This document shows positions 49,348 through 57,759 of a stretch of 64,000 nt of DNA, one piece after another; position 1 is the stretch's first letter; every line of letters starts with the position of its first letter. The DNA lies in NCBI RefSeq assembly GCF_002086485.1, contig NZ_MVHF01000018.1, forward strand, positions 1 through 64,000, written 5' to 3'. The position numbers and the translations under genes are program-made. The notes below the pieces were generated by a model that was not told the origin of the DNA, ran no database searches, and saw only the letters and a program-made list of their open reading frames with translations. This DNA comes from Mycobacterium aquaticum (lineage in GTDB: Bacteria > Actinomycetota > Actinomycetes > Mycobacteriales > Mycobacteriaceae).

Positions 49348-49363
49348 AAAGTAACGTCACTTT
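49348..49363. promoter_or_regulatory. operator candidate upstream of the dioxygenase operon
   Basis: AAAGTAACGTCACTTT is a 16-bp palindrome with one mismatched pair, 33 bp before the ATG of the dioxygenase gene. Its arms and layout repeat those of the site before the monooxygenase gene (45200-45215). The TetR protein encoded inside the operon (53827) is the natural candidate to bind. Confidence 0.58.
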
Positions 49364-49396
49364 CAGTTTTGGTCGCTCGTCCCCTGGGAGCCTGGT

Positions 49397-50494
49397 ATGG
49401 AATCGTTCGTCCACCTGCGCAAAGGCAAAACACCGAAGCGTGTACACGCCGACCTCGACGGCCTCAAGGACGACGAACTCGGGCGCGGTGGTTTCGTCGG
49501 GCGCACCGCCAACATGTACCGGCGCAACGACCCCACCGCCTACCGCACCGTCGGACCGCTGCGCCCCACCGACGTGCTGTCCTCAGAACTCAAGCCCGCC
49601 GACGCGAGCGATGCCCAGGGCGGCCCCCTGCTGATGTTCTCCAATGCCGACAGTCAGGTGTTGTTGAGCCGACGCAGCGAGGCGATGCCCTTCTTCGCCC
49701 GCTACGTCGACGGCGACCTACTGCTGTTCGTGCACAAAGGATCCGGGCTCCTGGAGACGGAGTTCGGCCCGCTGCGCTACCGCGACGGCGACTGGGTGTA
49801 CATCCCGAAAGCGTGCACGTTCCGTCAGGTGCCCGACACCGAAAACACATGGCTGATGATCCAGGCGACCGACGATTTCCGGGTGCCGCCCGCCGGCACG
49901 CTGGGCCGGCACTTCCCGTTCGACCCGGCGCAGGTGACGATCCCGGAACCGTCCCCCATCGACGATGACGGCAGAGACGAGTACGAGGTACGTCTCTACC
50001 ACGAAGGCGGCCCGACATCTCTGTTCTACCAACACCATCCGCTCGACGTGGAGGGCTGGCGCGGCGACAACTTCCCGTTCACGTTCAACATCGAGGACTA
50101 CACCGTCATCACGTCCGAGAGCGTGCACCTGCCGCCGACGGTGCACCTGTTCATGCAGGCCACCGGGGTATACGTGATGAATTTCCTGCCCAAGCCCGCC
50201 GAGAGCGTGCCTGGCACCGAGCGCACCCCGTGGTATCACCGCAATGTGGACTACGATGAGATCGCGTTCTTCCACGCCGGCTCCCTCTATGGCATCCCCA
50301 TGCCGCCTGGCCTGATTTCCCATGCGCCGCAAGGAGTTCACCACGGCGCGCCGGAGAAGGCGCGGGAGCGGGCCCGCCGCAAGTTCGACGAGTACGACCG
50401 GGTCGACTGGTCGGTGATCGCCATCGACACCCGGCGCAGGCTCACACCGTCCGCCGAGATTCTTGCCAACGACCTAGGGCAGCACCAGAAATGA
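49397..50494 (+). CDS. homogentisate 1,2-dioxygenase family protein
   Basis: A 365 aa cupin-type ring-cleavage dioxygenase relative. MESFVHLRKGKTPKRVHADL, RRSEAMPFFARYVDGDLLLFVHKGSG, LRYRDGDWVYIPKACTFRQV and the iron-site region EIAFFHAGSLYGIPMPPGLISHAPQGVHHGAP (read in parts) resemble homogentisate dioxygenases. It is shorter than the about 430 aa eukaryotic/proteobacterial HmgA, and no fumarylacetoacetase or isomerase gene follows, so homogentisate itself may not be the substrate. It opens an operon in which the next four junctions overlap or nearly touch. Confidence 0.82.
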   Translation: MESFVHLRKGKTPKRVHADLDGLKDDELGRGGFVGRTANMYRRNDPTAYRTVGPLRPTDVLSSELKPADASDAQGGPLLMFSNADSQVLLSRRSEAMPFFARYVDGDLLLFVHKGSGLLETEFGPLRYRDGDWVYIPKACTFRQVPDTENTWLMIQATDDFRVPPAGTLGRHFPFDPAQVTIPEPSPIDDDGRDEYEVRLYHEGGPTSLFYQHHPLDVEGWRGDNFPFTFNIEDYTVITSESVHLPPTVHLFMQATGVYVMNFLPKPAESVPGTERTPWYHRNVDYDEIAFFHAGSLYGIPMPPGLISHAPQGVHHGAPEKARERARRKFDEYDRVDWSVIAIDTRRRLTPSAEILANDLGQHQK

Positions 50495-51717
50495 CAACCA
50501 TCGACGCACCCGTGAAGCACGAATACGATCGGATCCCGTATCTGGTTGCCTACCAAAATAATTCGGCTGTGCGCGATGTGTACGGCGGAGTGGCCGAGCT
50601 GGTGGTGCTGGAGAGTTATCTACTCAAACCGAAGACCAAGCCGTCGGAGACGGTTTTGGTGTTCATGCACCCGATCGGCGGCGGCGCCTATCTGCCGATG
50701 ATCAACGCGCTGGCCCGCGCCGGACATCACGTCATCTACTGCAACAGCCGCTTTCGCGGCACCGACTCCGCACTATTGATGGAGAAGGTCGTCGAAGACC
50801 TCGGCGAGTGCATCAAGGACGCCAAGAACCGGTTGGGGTACTCGAAAGTGGTCCTCGCCGGCTGGAGCGGCGGCGGGTCGCTGTCGGTGTTCTACCAGCA
50901 GCAGGCCCAGAACCCGACGGTGACGGCCAGCCCGTCCGGCGACGGCCCCGACCTGACCACGCTCGGCCTCATTCCTGCCGACGGCATCATGCTGCTGGCC
51001 GCGCACATCAGCAGGCACGGCACCATGACCGAATGGATGGACGCCTCGATCCTCGACGAGAGCGATCCGTCGAAGCGTGACCCCGAGCTGGACCTGTACA
51101 ACCCCGACAATCCGAATCAGCCGCCATACACCGCCGAGTTCCTCGAGCGCTATCACGCGGCACAGATCGACCGGAATCGGCGAATCACCAGGTGGGTCAA
51201 AGAAAAGCTCGCCGAACTCAAGGCGGCGGGCCGCCCCGATGACGAATTCGCCTTCGTCGTGCACGGCACCATGGCCGACCCGCGCTGGCTCGATCCGACG
51301 GTCGATCCCAACGAACGCACCCCGGGACAGTGCTATCTGGGCGATCCTCAGGTGGTGAACATGAGCCCGGTCGGCCTCGCCCGATTCTGCACGCTGCGCA
51401 GCTGGCTGTCGCAATGGAGCTATGACGACGCCAACGGTGACGCGGTCAAGGCGGGCCCGGACATCGCCGTACCAGCGCTGGTGATCGGCAACCTCGCCGA
51501 TGACGCCTGCACGCCCAGCCACACCCGTCGCCTGTACGAGGCGATCGGGCATCCGGACAAGGAGATGCACGAGATTCCCGGCGCCAACCACTACTACTCG
51601 GGGCCCGATCAGCGCGACAAGCTGCGCCACGCCGTCGACATCTGCACGGACTGGCTGCACCGGCACGGGTTCTCATCGGAGGGCAGGAGCACAGCGACCG
51701 TGGGTTCAGCACAGTGA
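50491..51717 (+). CDS. alpha/beta hydrolase
   Basis: A 408 aa serine hydrolase. The oxyanion region is FMHPIGGGAYLPMINALARAGHHVI, the nucleophile Ser is in VVLAGWSGGGSLSVFY, and the C-terminal HEIPGANHYYSGPDQ supplies the His. A long insertion between strands (about 145-260) forms a cap domain. In an aromatic pathway such a gene usually splits a ring-cleavage product or an ester. The ATG overlaps the dioxygenase stop by four bases. Confidence 0.83.
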   Translation: MTTIDAPVKHEYDRIPYLVAYQNNSAVRDVYGGVAELVVLESYLLKPKTKPSETVLVFMHPIGGGAYLPMINALARAGHHVIYCNSRFRGTDSALLMEKVVEDLGECIKDAKNRLGYSKVVLAGWSGGGSLSVFYQQQAQNPTVTASPSGDGPDLTTLGLIPADGIMLLAAHISRHGTMTEWMDASILDESDPSKRDPELDLYNPDNPNQPPYTAEFLERYHAAQIDRNRRITRWVKEKLAELKAAGRPDDEFAFVVHGTMADPRWLDPTVDPNERTPGQCYLGDPQVVNMSPVGLARFCTLRSWLSQWSYDDANGDAVKAGPDIAVPALVIGNLADDACTPSHTRRLYEAIGHPDKEMHEIPGANHYYSGPDQRDKLRHAVDICTDWLHRHGFSSEGRSTATVGSAQ

Positions 51718-52919
51718 ACGCGACCGGGGCACTGGACGGTGTCAGGGTGCTCGAACTCGGCACCTTGATCTCAGGGCCGTTCGCCGGCCGGCTGCTGGGC
51801 GACATGGGCGCCGAGGTCATCAAGGTCGAGCTGCCCGGCAGCCCGGATCCGCTGCGCACCTGGGGCCAGGCGGAACTCGACGGGCACCACTTCTTCTGGA
51901 CGGTGCATGCGCGCAACAAGAAGGCCATCACCCTGGACCTGCGCACCGACCGGGGCCGCGAGCTGTTTCTCGATCTGGTCGACCGCTCCGACATCATCGT
52001 GGAGAACTTCCGGCCCGGCACGCTGGAGAAGTGGAATCTGGGCTACGACGTCCTGCGCGAGCGCAACAAGGGCATCATCTTGGTGCGGGTGTCCGGGTAC
52101 GGGCAGACCGGACCGGAGGCGGGCAAGGCGGGCTACGCCTCGGTCGCCGAGGCGGCCAGCGGCCTGCGGCACATGAACGGCTTTCCCGGCGGCCCTCCCC
52201 CACGCCTGGCGTTGTCGTTGGGCGACAGCCTCGCCGGCATGTTCGCCGCCCAGGGGGCGCTGGCGGCGCTGTACCGCCGCAGCGTCACCGGTGAAGGACA
52301 GGTGGTGGACACCGCGCTGACCGAATCGTGTTTGGCCATCCAAGAATCCACCATCCCGGACTACGACACCGCAGGTGTGGTCCGCGGGCCGTCGGGTACG
52401 CGGCTCGAAGGTATCGCGCCGTCGAACATCTATCAGAGCGCCAATGGCAGCTGGGTGGTGATCGCGGCCAACCAGGACACCGTGTTCCGGAGGCTGTGCA
52501 CTGCGATGGGCCGTCCGGAACTGGCCACCGACGACCGGTTCGCCGATCACCTTGCGCGCGGCCGCAATCAAGACGAACTGGACAAGATCATCGGCGCGTG
52601 GGCGGCCGAGCGCCAGCCGTCGGAAATCATCGAGACCCTGTCGCAGGCCGGAGTGATCTCCGGTCCCATCAACACCGTCGCCGAGGTGATCGAGGACCCA
52701 CAATTGCAGGCCCGCGGCATGATCGCCGATCACTGGGACGAACGGATCGGCCGCAACGTCAAGGGTCCCGGCATCGTGCCGGTGCTGTCCGAATCGCCTG
52801 GCAGCATCCGCAACGCCGGACCGGCGCGCCCGGGTCAGCACAATGACGACGTGTACGGCGGCCTGCTGGGCCTCGGGGCCGACGAACTGGAGAAACTGCG
52901 CACCGAGGGGGTGCTGTGA
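51714..52919 (+). CDS. class III CoA-transferase (CaiB/BaiF family)
   Basis: A 401 aa CoA-transferase that moves CoA from one acyl thioester to another acid. Family features: LDGVRVLELGTLISGPFAGRLLGDMGAEVIKVE, NFRPGTLEKWNLGYDVL, RVSGYGQTGPEAGKAGYASVAEA, and the Asp in ALSLGDSLAGMFA expected to form the anhydride intermediate. Start GTG overlaps the hydrolase stop (GTGA). It would activate an acid released by the hydrolase so that the lyase and dehydrogenase of the operon can act. Confidence 0.9.
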   Translation: MNATGALDGVRVLELGTLISGPFAGRLLGDMGAEVIKVELPGSPDPLRTWGQAELDGHHFFWTVHARNKKAITLDLRTDRGRELFLDLVDRSDIIVENFRPGTLEKWNLGYDVLRERNKGIILVRVSGYGQTGPEAGKAGYASVAEAASGLRHMNGFPGGPPPRLALSLGDSLAGMFAAQGALAALYRRSVTGEGQVVDTALTESCLAIQESTIPDYDTAGVVRGPSGTRLEGIAPSNIYQSANGSWVVIAANQDTVFRRLCTAMGRPELATDDRFADHLARGRNQDELDKIIGAWAAERQPSEIIETLSQAGVISGPINTVAEVIEDPQLQARGMIADHWDERIGRNVKGPGIVPVLSESPGSIRNAGPARPGQHNDDVYGGLLGLGADELEKLRTEGVL

Positions 52920-53818
52920 ACATGCCCACCCATGTCGATATCCGCGAAGTCTGTCTGCGCGACGGTTTGCAACTCGAGGACCCGATTCCGTTGTCGGCCA
53001 AGGTCGCACTGTTGGAAGCCATCGTCGCCACCGGTGTCCGGGAGATCGAGGCGACGGCGTTCGTGTCGCCGTCCAAGGTGCCGGCCCTCGCCGACGCCCC
53101 CGAGTTCGCCGAAGCGTTGGCGGCGTTTCCCGACGTGGAATTCTCCGCCCTGGTCGCCAGCCCCAACGGCGCCAAACGCGCCATCGCCTCCGGGTTGCGC
53201 TCCATCGAGTACGTGGTGTCGGCCTCCGATGCCCACAGCCAGGCCAACGTCGGCCGCAGCACCGCCGAGGCCACCGCCGCCATCGCCGATGTCACCCGGG
53301 TCGCACACGACAGCGACGCCGCGGTCGAGGTCATCATCGCCACGGCGTGGGACTGCCCGTTCGACGGGCCGACCGCACCGCAGCGCGTCGTCGACATCGT
53401 CACTGCAGCAATCGAACTCGGTGTCGACAGGATCGCCATCGCCGACACCATCGGGACCACCACCCCGCGGCGCGTCACGTCGCTCATCGAGCAGATCCGC
53501 CCGATCGTCGGCGCCCTGCCGCTGGGGGCGCACTTCCACAACACCCGAGGGGCCGGGCTGGCGAGCGCCTACGCCGCGGTGCAGGCCGGTGTGACCCGGC
53601 TCGACGCGTCGGTGGGCGGCCTCGGCGGCTGCCCGTTCGCTCCCGGCGCCACCGGCAACATCGCCACCGAAGACTTGGTGTACCTGTTGCGGGACAGCGA
53701 TATCGACGTCGACGTCGACCTGACCGCCGCGATCGAGGCCGCCAAGGTGGCCCAGCAGCTGGTCGGGCACGACCTCCCCAGTGCGCTGTTGCGCGCCGGT
53801 GACCGGATCCGGAACTGA
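52916..53818 (+). CDS. hydroxymethylglutaryl-CoA lyase-like protein
   Basis: A 300 aa TIM-barrel lyase of the HMGL family. REVCLRDGLQLE (metal-binding Asp and the RDG motif), FVSPSKVPALADA, IADTIGTTTP, AHFHNTRGAG (metal His pair) and the Cys loop GGLGGCPFAPGATGN are all present. It splits 3-hydroxy-3-methylglutaryl-CoA or a similar beta-hydroxyacyl-CoA to acetyl-CoA or pyruvate-type products. The GTG start overlaps the CoA-transferase stop by four bases. Pairing with a CoA-transferase recalls itaconate or HMG-type degradation. Confidence 0.9.
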   Translation: MNMPTHVDIREVCLRDGLQLEDPIPLSAKVALLEAIVATGVREIEATAFVSPSKVPALADAPEFAEALAAFPDVEFSALVASPNGAKRAIASGLRSIEYVVSASDAHSQANVGRSTAEATAAIADVTRVAHDSDAAVEVIIATAWDCPFDGPTAPQRVVDIVTAAIELGVDRIAIADTIGTTTPRRVTSLIEQIRPIVGALPLGAHFHNTRGAGLASAYAAVQAGVTRLDASVGGLGGCPFAPGATGNIATEDLVYLLRDSDIDVDVDLTAAIEAAKVAQQLVGHDLPSALLRAGDRIRN

Positions 53819-53826
53819 CAGCACAC

Positions 53827-54441
53827 ATGACGCCGGCCGAATCTCTCACCGCCAAGGGCCGCCAGACCCGCGGAGCCATCGAGCTGGCCGCCCGTAAACT
53901 CTTCGCCGAGCGCGGTTTTCACGGCACCACGCTGGCCGACATCACCTCGGCCGCGGGTAAATCCTCGGCGGTGTTCTACCGGTACTTCGACGACAAGGAA
54001 GACCTGCTGGCGTCGCTGGCCGAATCGTTCCTGCACGACATCGTCACCCCGTCGGGCATGAGCGTGCCGCTGCCGGACTCGCCTCAGGACACCGACTACT
54101 TCACCACCGTGGTCACCGGGTACTGGAATCTGTTCAAGCAGAACATCGGCATCATGATCGCGGTCGCGCAACTCGGTGCCACGCAACCACGATTCGCCGA
54201 GGTACAGCATCAGTTCCGGCGGTTCGGCATGGACATGGTCGCCGAGTCGGTGCGGCACGCCGCCGCGCAAGGCTACGCACAGGGACTCAACCCGGAGCAC
54301 ATCGCGGCCGCGATCGCGCTGCTGTTCGAGAACTTCACCGTGGTGGTCGTCGGTAACCCGGGATCGGAACTGCAGATCAGCGATGAGGACGCCATCGCAA
54401 CGTTGTCGACGATCTGGAAGAAGACCCTCTACGGCTTCTGA
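53827..54441 (+). CDS. TetR-family regulator within the catabolic operon
   Basis: A 204 aa regulator. The TetR helix-turn-helix is in TRGAIELAARKLFAERGFHGTTLADITSAAGKSSAVFYRYFDDK (about 16-58, quoted in running parts), followed by a helical ligand-binding domain. It lies inside the operon, 8 bp after the lyase and 20 bp before the dehydrogenase, and so is transcribed with its probable targets. The matching palindromes before the monooxygenase gene and before this operon are likely binding sites. Confidence 0.85.
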   Translation: MTPAESLTAKGRQTRGAIELAARKLFAERGFHGTTLADITSAAGKSSAVFYRYFDDKEDLLASLAESFLHDIVTPSGMSVPLPDSPQDTDYFTTVVTGYWNLFKQNIGIMIAVAQLGATQPRFAEVQHQFRRFGMDMVAESVRHAAAQGYAQGLNPEHIAAAIALLFENFTVVVVGNPGSELQISDEDAIATLSTIWKKTLYGF

Positions 54442-54461
54442 GACCAGAAAGAGAGATCAGA

Positions 54462-55700
54462 GTGGATTTCGCTCTACCAGAACACCTTCCAAGACTGCTC
54501 GCGGAGATGGACGCCTTCATCGAGGCGCAGATCAAACCGCTCGAACAGCAGCACATGCAGTACTTCGATCGGCGTCGCGAATTCGCCCGCACCGACCTGG
54601 AGAACGGCGGCGTACCCGCCCGTGAATGGGAGGACCTGCTCGACGAGATGCGCCGCCGCGCGGATGCTGCCGGCTGGCTGCGGTACGGCTTGCCCAGCGA
54701 GTTCGGTGGCCGCGACGGCACGAACCTGGACATGGCCGTCATTCGGGAACACCTGGCGCACAAGGGACTCGGCCTGCACAACGATCTGCAGGACGAGTCG
54801 TCGATCGTCGGGAATTTCCCCCAGGTCATCATGATGAGCCGGTTCGGCACCGAAGCCCAGAAGAACGAATGGGTCGAGGCGATGATCACCGGCAAGCGGT
54901 CGATGGCGTTCGGGCTCACCGAACCCGATCACGGCAGCGACGCGACCTGGCTGGAGACCACCGCGGTCAAAGACGGTGACGGCTGGGTGATCAACGGCGC
55001 CAAACGCTGGAACACCGGGGTGCACCGCGCCACCCACGATCTGATCTTCGCCAGGACATCGGGGGAACCCGGTCAAGCGGTAGGTATCACCGCGTTCCTG
55101 GTGCCGACCGACACTCCGGGTTTCACCGTGCCGTACTACTGGTGGACTTTCAACATGCCCAGCGATCACGGCGAGGTGGTGCTCAAAGACGTCCGGGTGC
55201 CCGGTGACGCGGTGCTGGGCGAGGTCGACCACGGCCTTGAAGTCGGGCAGACCTTCTTGCACGAGAACAGGATTCGCCAGGCAGCCAGTAGCCTCGGCGC
55301 GGCCCAGTACTGCATCGACCGCGCCGCCGCCTACGCCGGTGAGCGCATCGTCTTCGGCAAACCCCTGGCGGTGAACCAGGCCGTGCAGTGGCCGCTGGCC
55401 GAACTGCAGACCGAGGCGCAGATGGTTCGGCTGCTGGTCTACTACGCCGCCTGGCATCTGGACCGGGATCACCACATGGAGGTGTCCGACAAAGTGTCGA
55501 TGGCCAATTACCGCGCGAACCGGCTGGTGTGCGAGGCGGCCGACCGGGCCATGCAGATCCACGGCGGGCTCGGCTACAGCCGACACGAACCGTTCGAACA
55601 CATCTACCGGCATCACCGCCGCTATCGGATCACCGAGGGAGCCGAGGAGATCCAGATCCGCCGCGTCGCGCAGCGCATGCTGAAGTTCGGACGAAAGTGA
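54462..55700 (+). CDS. acyl-CoA dehydrogenase
   Basis: A 412 aa flavoenzyme of the ACAD family. MAFGLTEPDHGSDATWLETTA, DGWVINGAKRWNTGVHRATHDLIFART and the C-terminal RAMQIHGGLGYSRHEPFEHIYRHHRRYRITEGAEEIQIRRVA (read in parts) are typical. Start GTG 54462 follows GAGAGATCAGA. It overlaps the next gene, an aminoglycoside-phosphotransferase-fold protein, by four bases; fused versions of these two domains are known in ACAD10/11-type proteins, which metabolise 4-hydroxy acids through a phosphorylated intermediate. Confidence 0.9.
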   Translation: MDFALPEHLPRLLAEMDAFIEAQIKPLEQQHMQYFDRRREFARTDLENGGVPAREWEDLLDEMRRRADAAGWLRYGLPSEFGGRDGTNLDMAVIREHLAHKGLGLHNDLQDESSIVGNFPQVIMMSRFGTEAQKNEWVEAMITGKRSMAFGLTEPDHGSDATWLETTAVKDGDGWVINGAKRWNTGVHRATHDLIFARTSGEPGQAVGITAFLVPTDTPGFTVPYYWWTFNMPSDHGEVVLKDVRVPGDAVLGEVDHGLEVGQTFLHENRIRQAASSLGAAQYCIDRAAAYAGERIVFGKPLAVNQAVQWPLAELQTEAQMVRLLVYYAAWHLDRDHHMEVSDKVSMANYRANRLVCEAADRAMQIHGGLGYSRHEPFEHIYRHHRRYRITEGAEEIQIRRVAQRMLKFGRK

Positions 55701-56653
55701 TCGACACCGCGGCCCTGGCAGCAGTGTTGGCACCCGAACTGGGCGACGTGACCATCGACGGCCTGCGAGAGCTGACGGGCGGCGCCAGCCGGACCACCTG
55801 GGCGTTCGCCGCGGACAGCCGGCCGTTGATCCTGCGTATCGGACCGCCGGACGACGTGCATGCCGGCATGGAGTTGGAGGCTGCCGCGCTGCGCCGGGCG
55901 GCCGCGGCAGGCGCACCCGTCCCACACATCCTGGCGGCTTCCAATTCGATTGAGCCGCTCGGGAACCCGTACCTGATCTGCGATTTCATCGACGGTGAGA
56001 CCATCGTCCGCAAGATCGCCCGCACGCTGGACGATACGTCTCGCCCGGCACTGCTGGCCCAGTGCGCGCGGGCGCTCGCACAGATCCACCGCGCCGACGC
56101 GCACGGGATCGGCTTGGCGGAATCCGACCCGCTCACCGAATGGCGCCGCGAACTCGACCAAATGGGCGACACGACAGCCACATTCGAGTGGGCGTTCCGT
56201 TGGCTGGCGCACAACCGCCCGGCGCCGACGCGTCCTGTGCTGGTGCACGGCGATTTCCGCATGGGCAACCTGATCGTGGACTCCAGCTCCGGAACAACCA
56301 GGCTGGCTGCCGTATTGGACTGGGAGCTCACCCATATCGGGGAGGCCGCCGATGACCTGGCCTGGTTCTGCATTCGCGCCTGGCGGTTCGGCGCACCGAA
56401 GGAACTCGCCGCGGGTGGCCTTGGCAGCATCGACGACTTCGTGTCGGCTTATCAGGCGGCCGGCGGCGCCCCCGTCGCCCGGGACACCCTGCACTGGTGG
56501 CTGGTGCTGGCCACCCTGCGGTGGGGCGTCATCTGCCGCTACCAGTACGAGCGGCACCGGTGCGGCCAGACGCGGTCGGTTGAGTTGGCGGCGATCGGGC
56601 GCCGCGTCTGTGAAACCGAGTACGACCTGCTGACCCTGTTGGAGCAGACATGA
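55697..56653 (+). CDS. aminoglycoside-phosphotransferase-fold kinase (ACAD10/11 N-domain type)
   Basis: A 318 aa APH-family protein: ELTGGASRTTWAF (nucleotide loop), ILRIGPP (Lys position replaced by Arg), LVHGDFRMGNLIV (catalytic Asp and metal Asn) and AAVLDWELTHIGEAADDLAWF (metal Asp). Such kinases next to acyl-CoA dehydrogenases act on hydroxyacyl-CoAs, not antibiotics; in ACAD10/11 the kinase and dehydrogenase act in turn on 4-hydroxyacyl-CoA. The GTG start overlaps the dehydrogenase stop (GTGA), and the stop overlaps the DUF6285 gene by four bases. Confidence 0.85.
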   Translation: MIDTAALAAVLAPELGDVTIDGLRELTGGASRTTWAFAADSRPLILRIGPPDDVHAGMELEAAALRRAAAAGAPVPHILAASNSIEPLGNPYLICDFIDGETIVRKIARTLDDTSRPALLAQCARALAQIHRADAHGIGLAESDPLTEWRRELDQMGDTTATFEWAFRWLAHNRPAPTRPVLVHGDFRMGNLIVDSSSGTTRLAAVLDWELTHIGEAADDLAWFCIRAWRFGAPKELAAGGLGSIDDFVSAYQAAGGAPVARDTLHWWLVLATLRWGVICRYQYERHRCGQTRSVELAAIGRRVCETEYDLLTLLEQT

Positions 56654-57003
56654 CCGGACTGCACTACAAACCGACCGCGGCCGAACTGGTGGCTGCCGTC
56701 GCGGAGTTCCTGGAAACCGAGGTGCGCGACGGCACCGACCCCGACGGTCGGCGCGCCGACGCGGCAGCGCTGCGGTTCCACGCCCGCGTCGCTGCCAACG
56801 TACTGCGCACGGTCGAACGGGAATTGCTCGATGACACCGCCGATGAGCCGGCGCGGGCGATGCGCCAGCTCGGCTTCGACGACGAAGCCGAACTGGCGGC
56901 TGCGATCCGCGCGGGCGACTGCGGCGACGAAGTGCTGCCTGCGCTGCACGCCCTGGTGCGGCACCGGCTACGCGTAGCGCACCCGGGCTACGAACGGGAG
57001 TGA
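56650..57003 (+). CDS. DUF6285 domain protein
   Basis: A 117 aa helical protein (LHYKPTAAELVAAVAEFLETEV, then RFHARVAANVLRTVEREL). Proteins of this type occur directly after APH-fold kinase genes in actinobacteria and proteobacteria, which suggests a small subunit or stabiliser of the kinase; that role is inferred. It is the last gene of the operon, converging with a methyltransferase gene five bases away. Confidence 0.78.
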   Translation: MTGLHYKPTAAELVAAVAEFLETEVRDGTDPDGRRADAAALRFHARVAANVLRTVERELLDDTADEPARAMRQLGFDDEAELAAAIRAGDCGDEVLPALHALVRHRLRVAHPGYERE

Positions 57004-57008
57004 GCCGT

Positions 57009-57638
57009 TCAGAGTCGGCGCACTCGCGCCAACCAGGCCGGTTCGTCGACCATCGTGCCCACCGCAACCCCGAACGCCTCGGCGTGCGCCTCCCCCACCA
57101 CGCCGCGGTACGTGGTGGTCTGTAGCGACTCGAGATCCCATCCGGTGCCGAACGCGGTGCGGATGGTGTCCTCGCTGACCTGAGGCCCGAAGCCCCGGCC
57201 TGCGTCGGACAGGGCCAGCACGTACACGAGCCCGCCGGGCCGGCATGCGGCCGCGAGGCTGCGCACGTACGCACCGCGGTCGGCGTCGTCGAAGATGTGG
57301 AACAGCGCGCTGTCGACGACGGTCTGGTACGTCGACGTGCCGTCGAGCGCGAGCGCGTCGCCCACCGCGAACTGCGCGTCGACGCCCCGCGCGGCGGCAT
57401 TGGCACGGGCCTGCTCGATGGCCTGAGGTGCGAAGTCCATACCGAGGACGTCGTAACCCAGCCTGGTCAAAAGGATGGTGTGCTCGCCGGCACCGCACCC
57501 GATGTCGAGCACGGGACTGCTGATGCCGCCGGTGCGTTCGAGTTCGACGATGGCTGGTTGCGGCTCGCCGATCACCCAGGGGGCGGTGTTCGATGCGTAC
57601 GCTTGATCGAACCGGGACATGGTCGGTGTTTCGTCCAT
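57009..57638 (-). CDS. class I SAM-dependent methyltransferase
   Basis: A 209 aa methyltransferase. SAM motif I is VLDIGCGAGEHTILLTRLG, the acidic second strand GMDFAPQAIEQAR, and motif III RPGGLVYVLAL. The N-terminal SRFDQAYASNTAPWVIGEPQPAI is common among small mycobacterial methyltransferases of unknown substrate. Start at ATG 57638 (MDETPTMSRF); the ATG six codons later is another possibility. It is not linked to the operon on the other strand by sequence. Confidence 0.82.
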   Translation of the reverse strand: MDETPTMSRFDQAYASNTAPWVIGEPQPAIVELERTGGISSPVLDIGCGAGEHTILLTRLGYDVLGMDFAPQAIEQARANAAARGVDAQFAVGDALALDGTSTYQTVVDSALFHIFDDADRGAYVRSLAAACRPGGLVYVLALSDAGRGFGPQVSEDTIRTAFGTGWDLESLQTTTYRGVVGEAHAEAFGVAVGTMVDEPAWLARVRRL

Positions 57639-57759
57639 GCCGTCCAGTGTTCAATCTCAATGGCACTTGAGGTCAATGGCGGTCCAGGAGATTGATCCGA
57701 CCACCGGCCCACATCGTGATCAAGACACGACCCGACAGCACGATCTGCACGGAGGCGCC

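Noticed and set aside
54474..55925. Minus-strand open frame of 483 codons opposite the acyl-CoA dehydrogenase
   Set aside because: Shadow frame; no start context, and the plus strand carries complete ACAD motifs.
56268..56320. Reading the APH-fold gene as an antibiotic-resistance determinant
   Set aside because: Although it has the HGD and DWE motifs of aminoglycoside kinases, its tight coupling to an acyl-CoA dehydrogenase and DUF6285 points to acyl-CoA metabolism.
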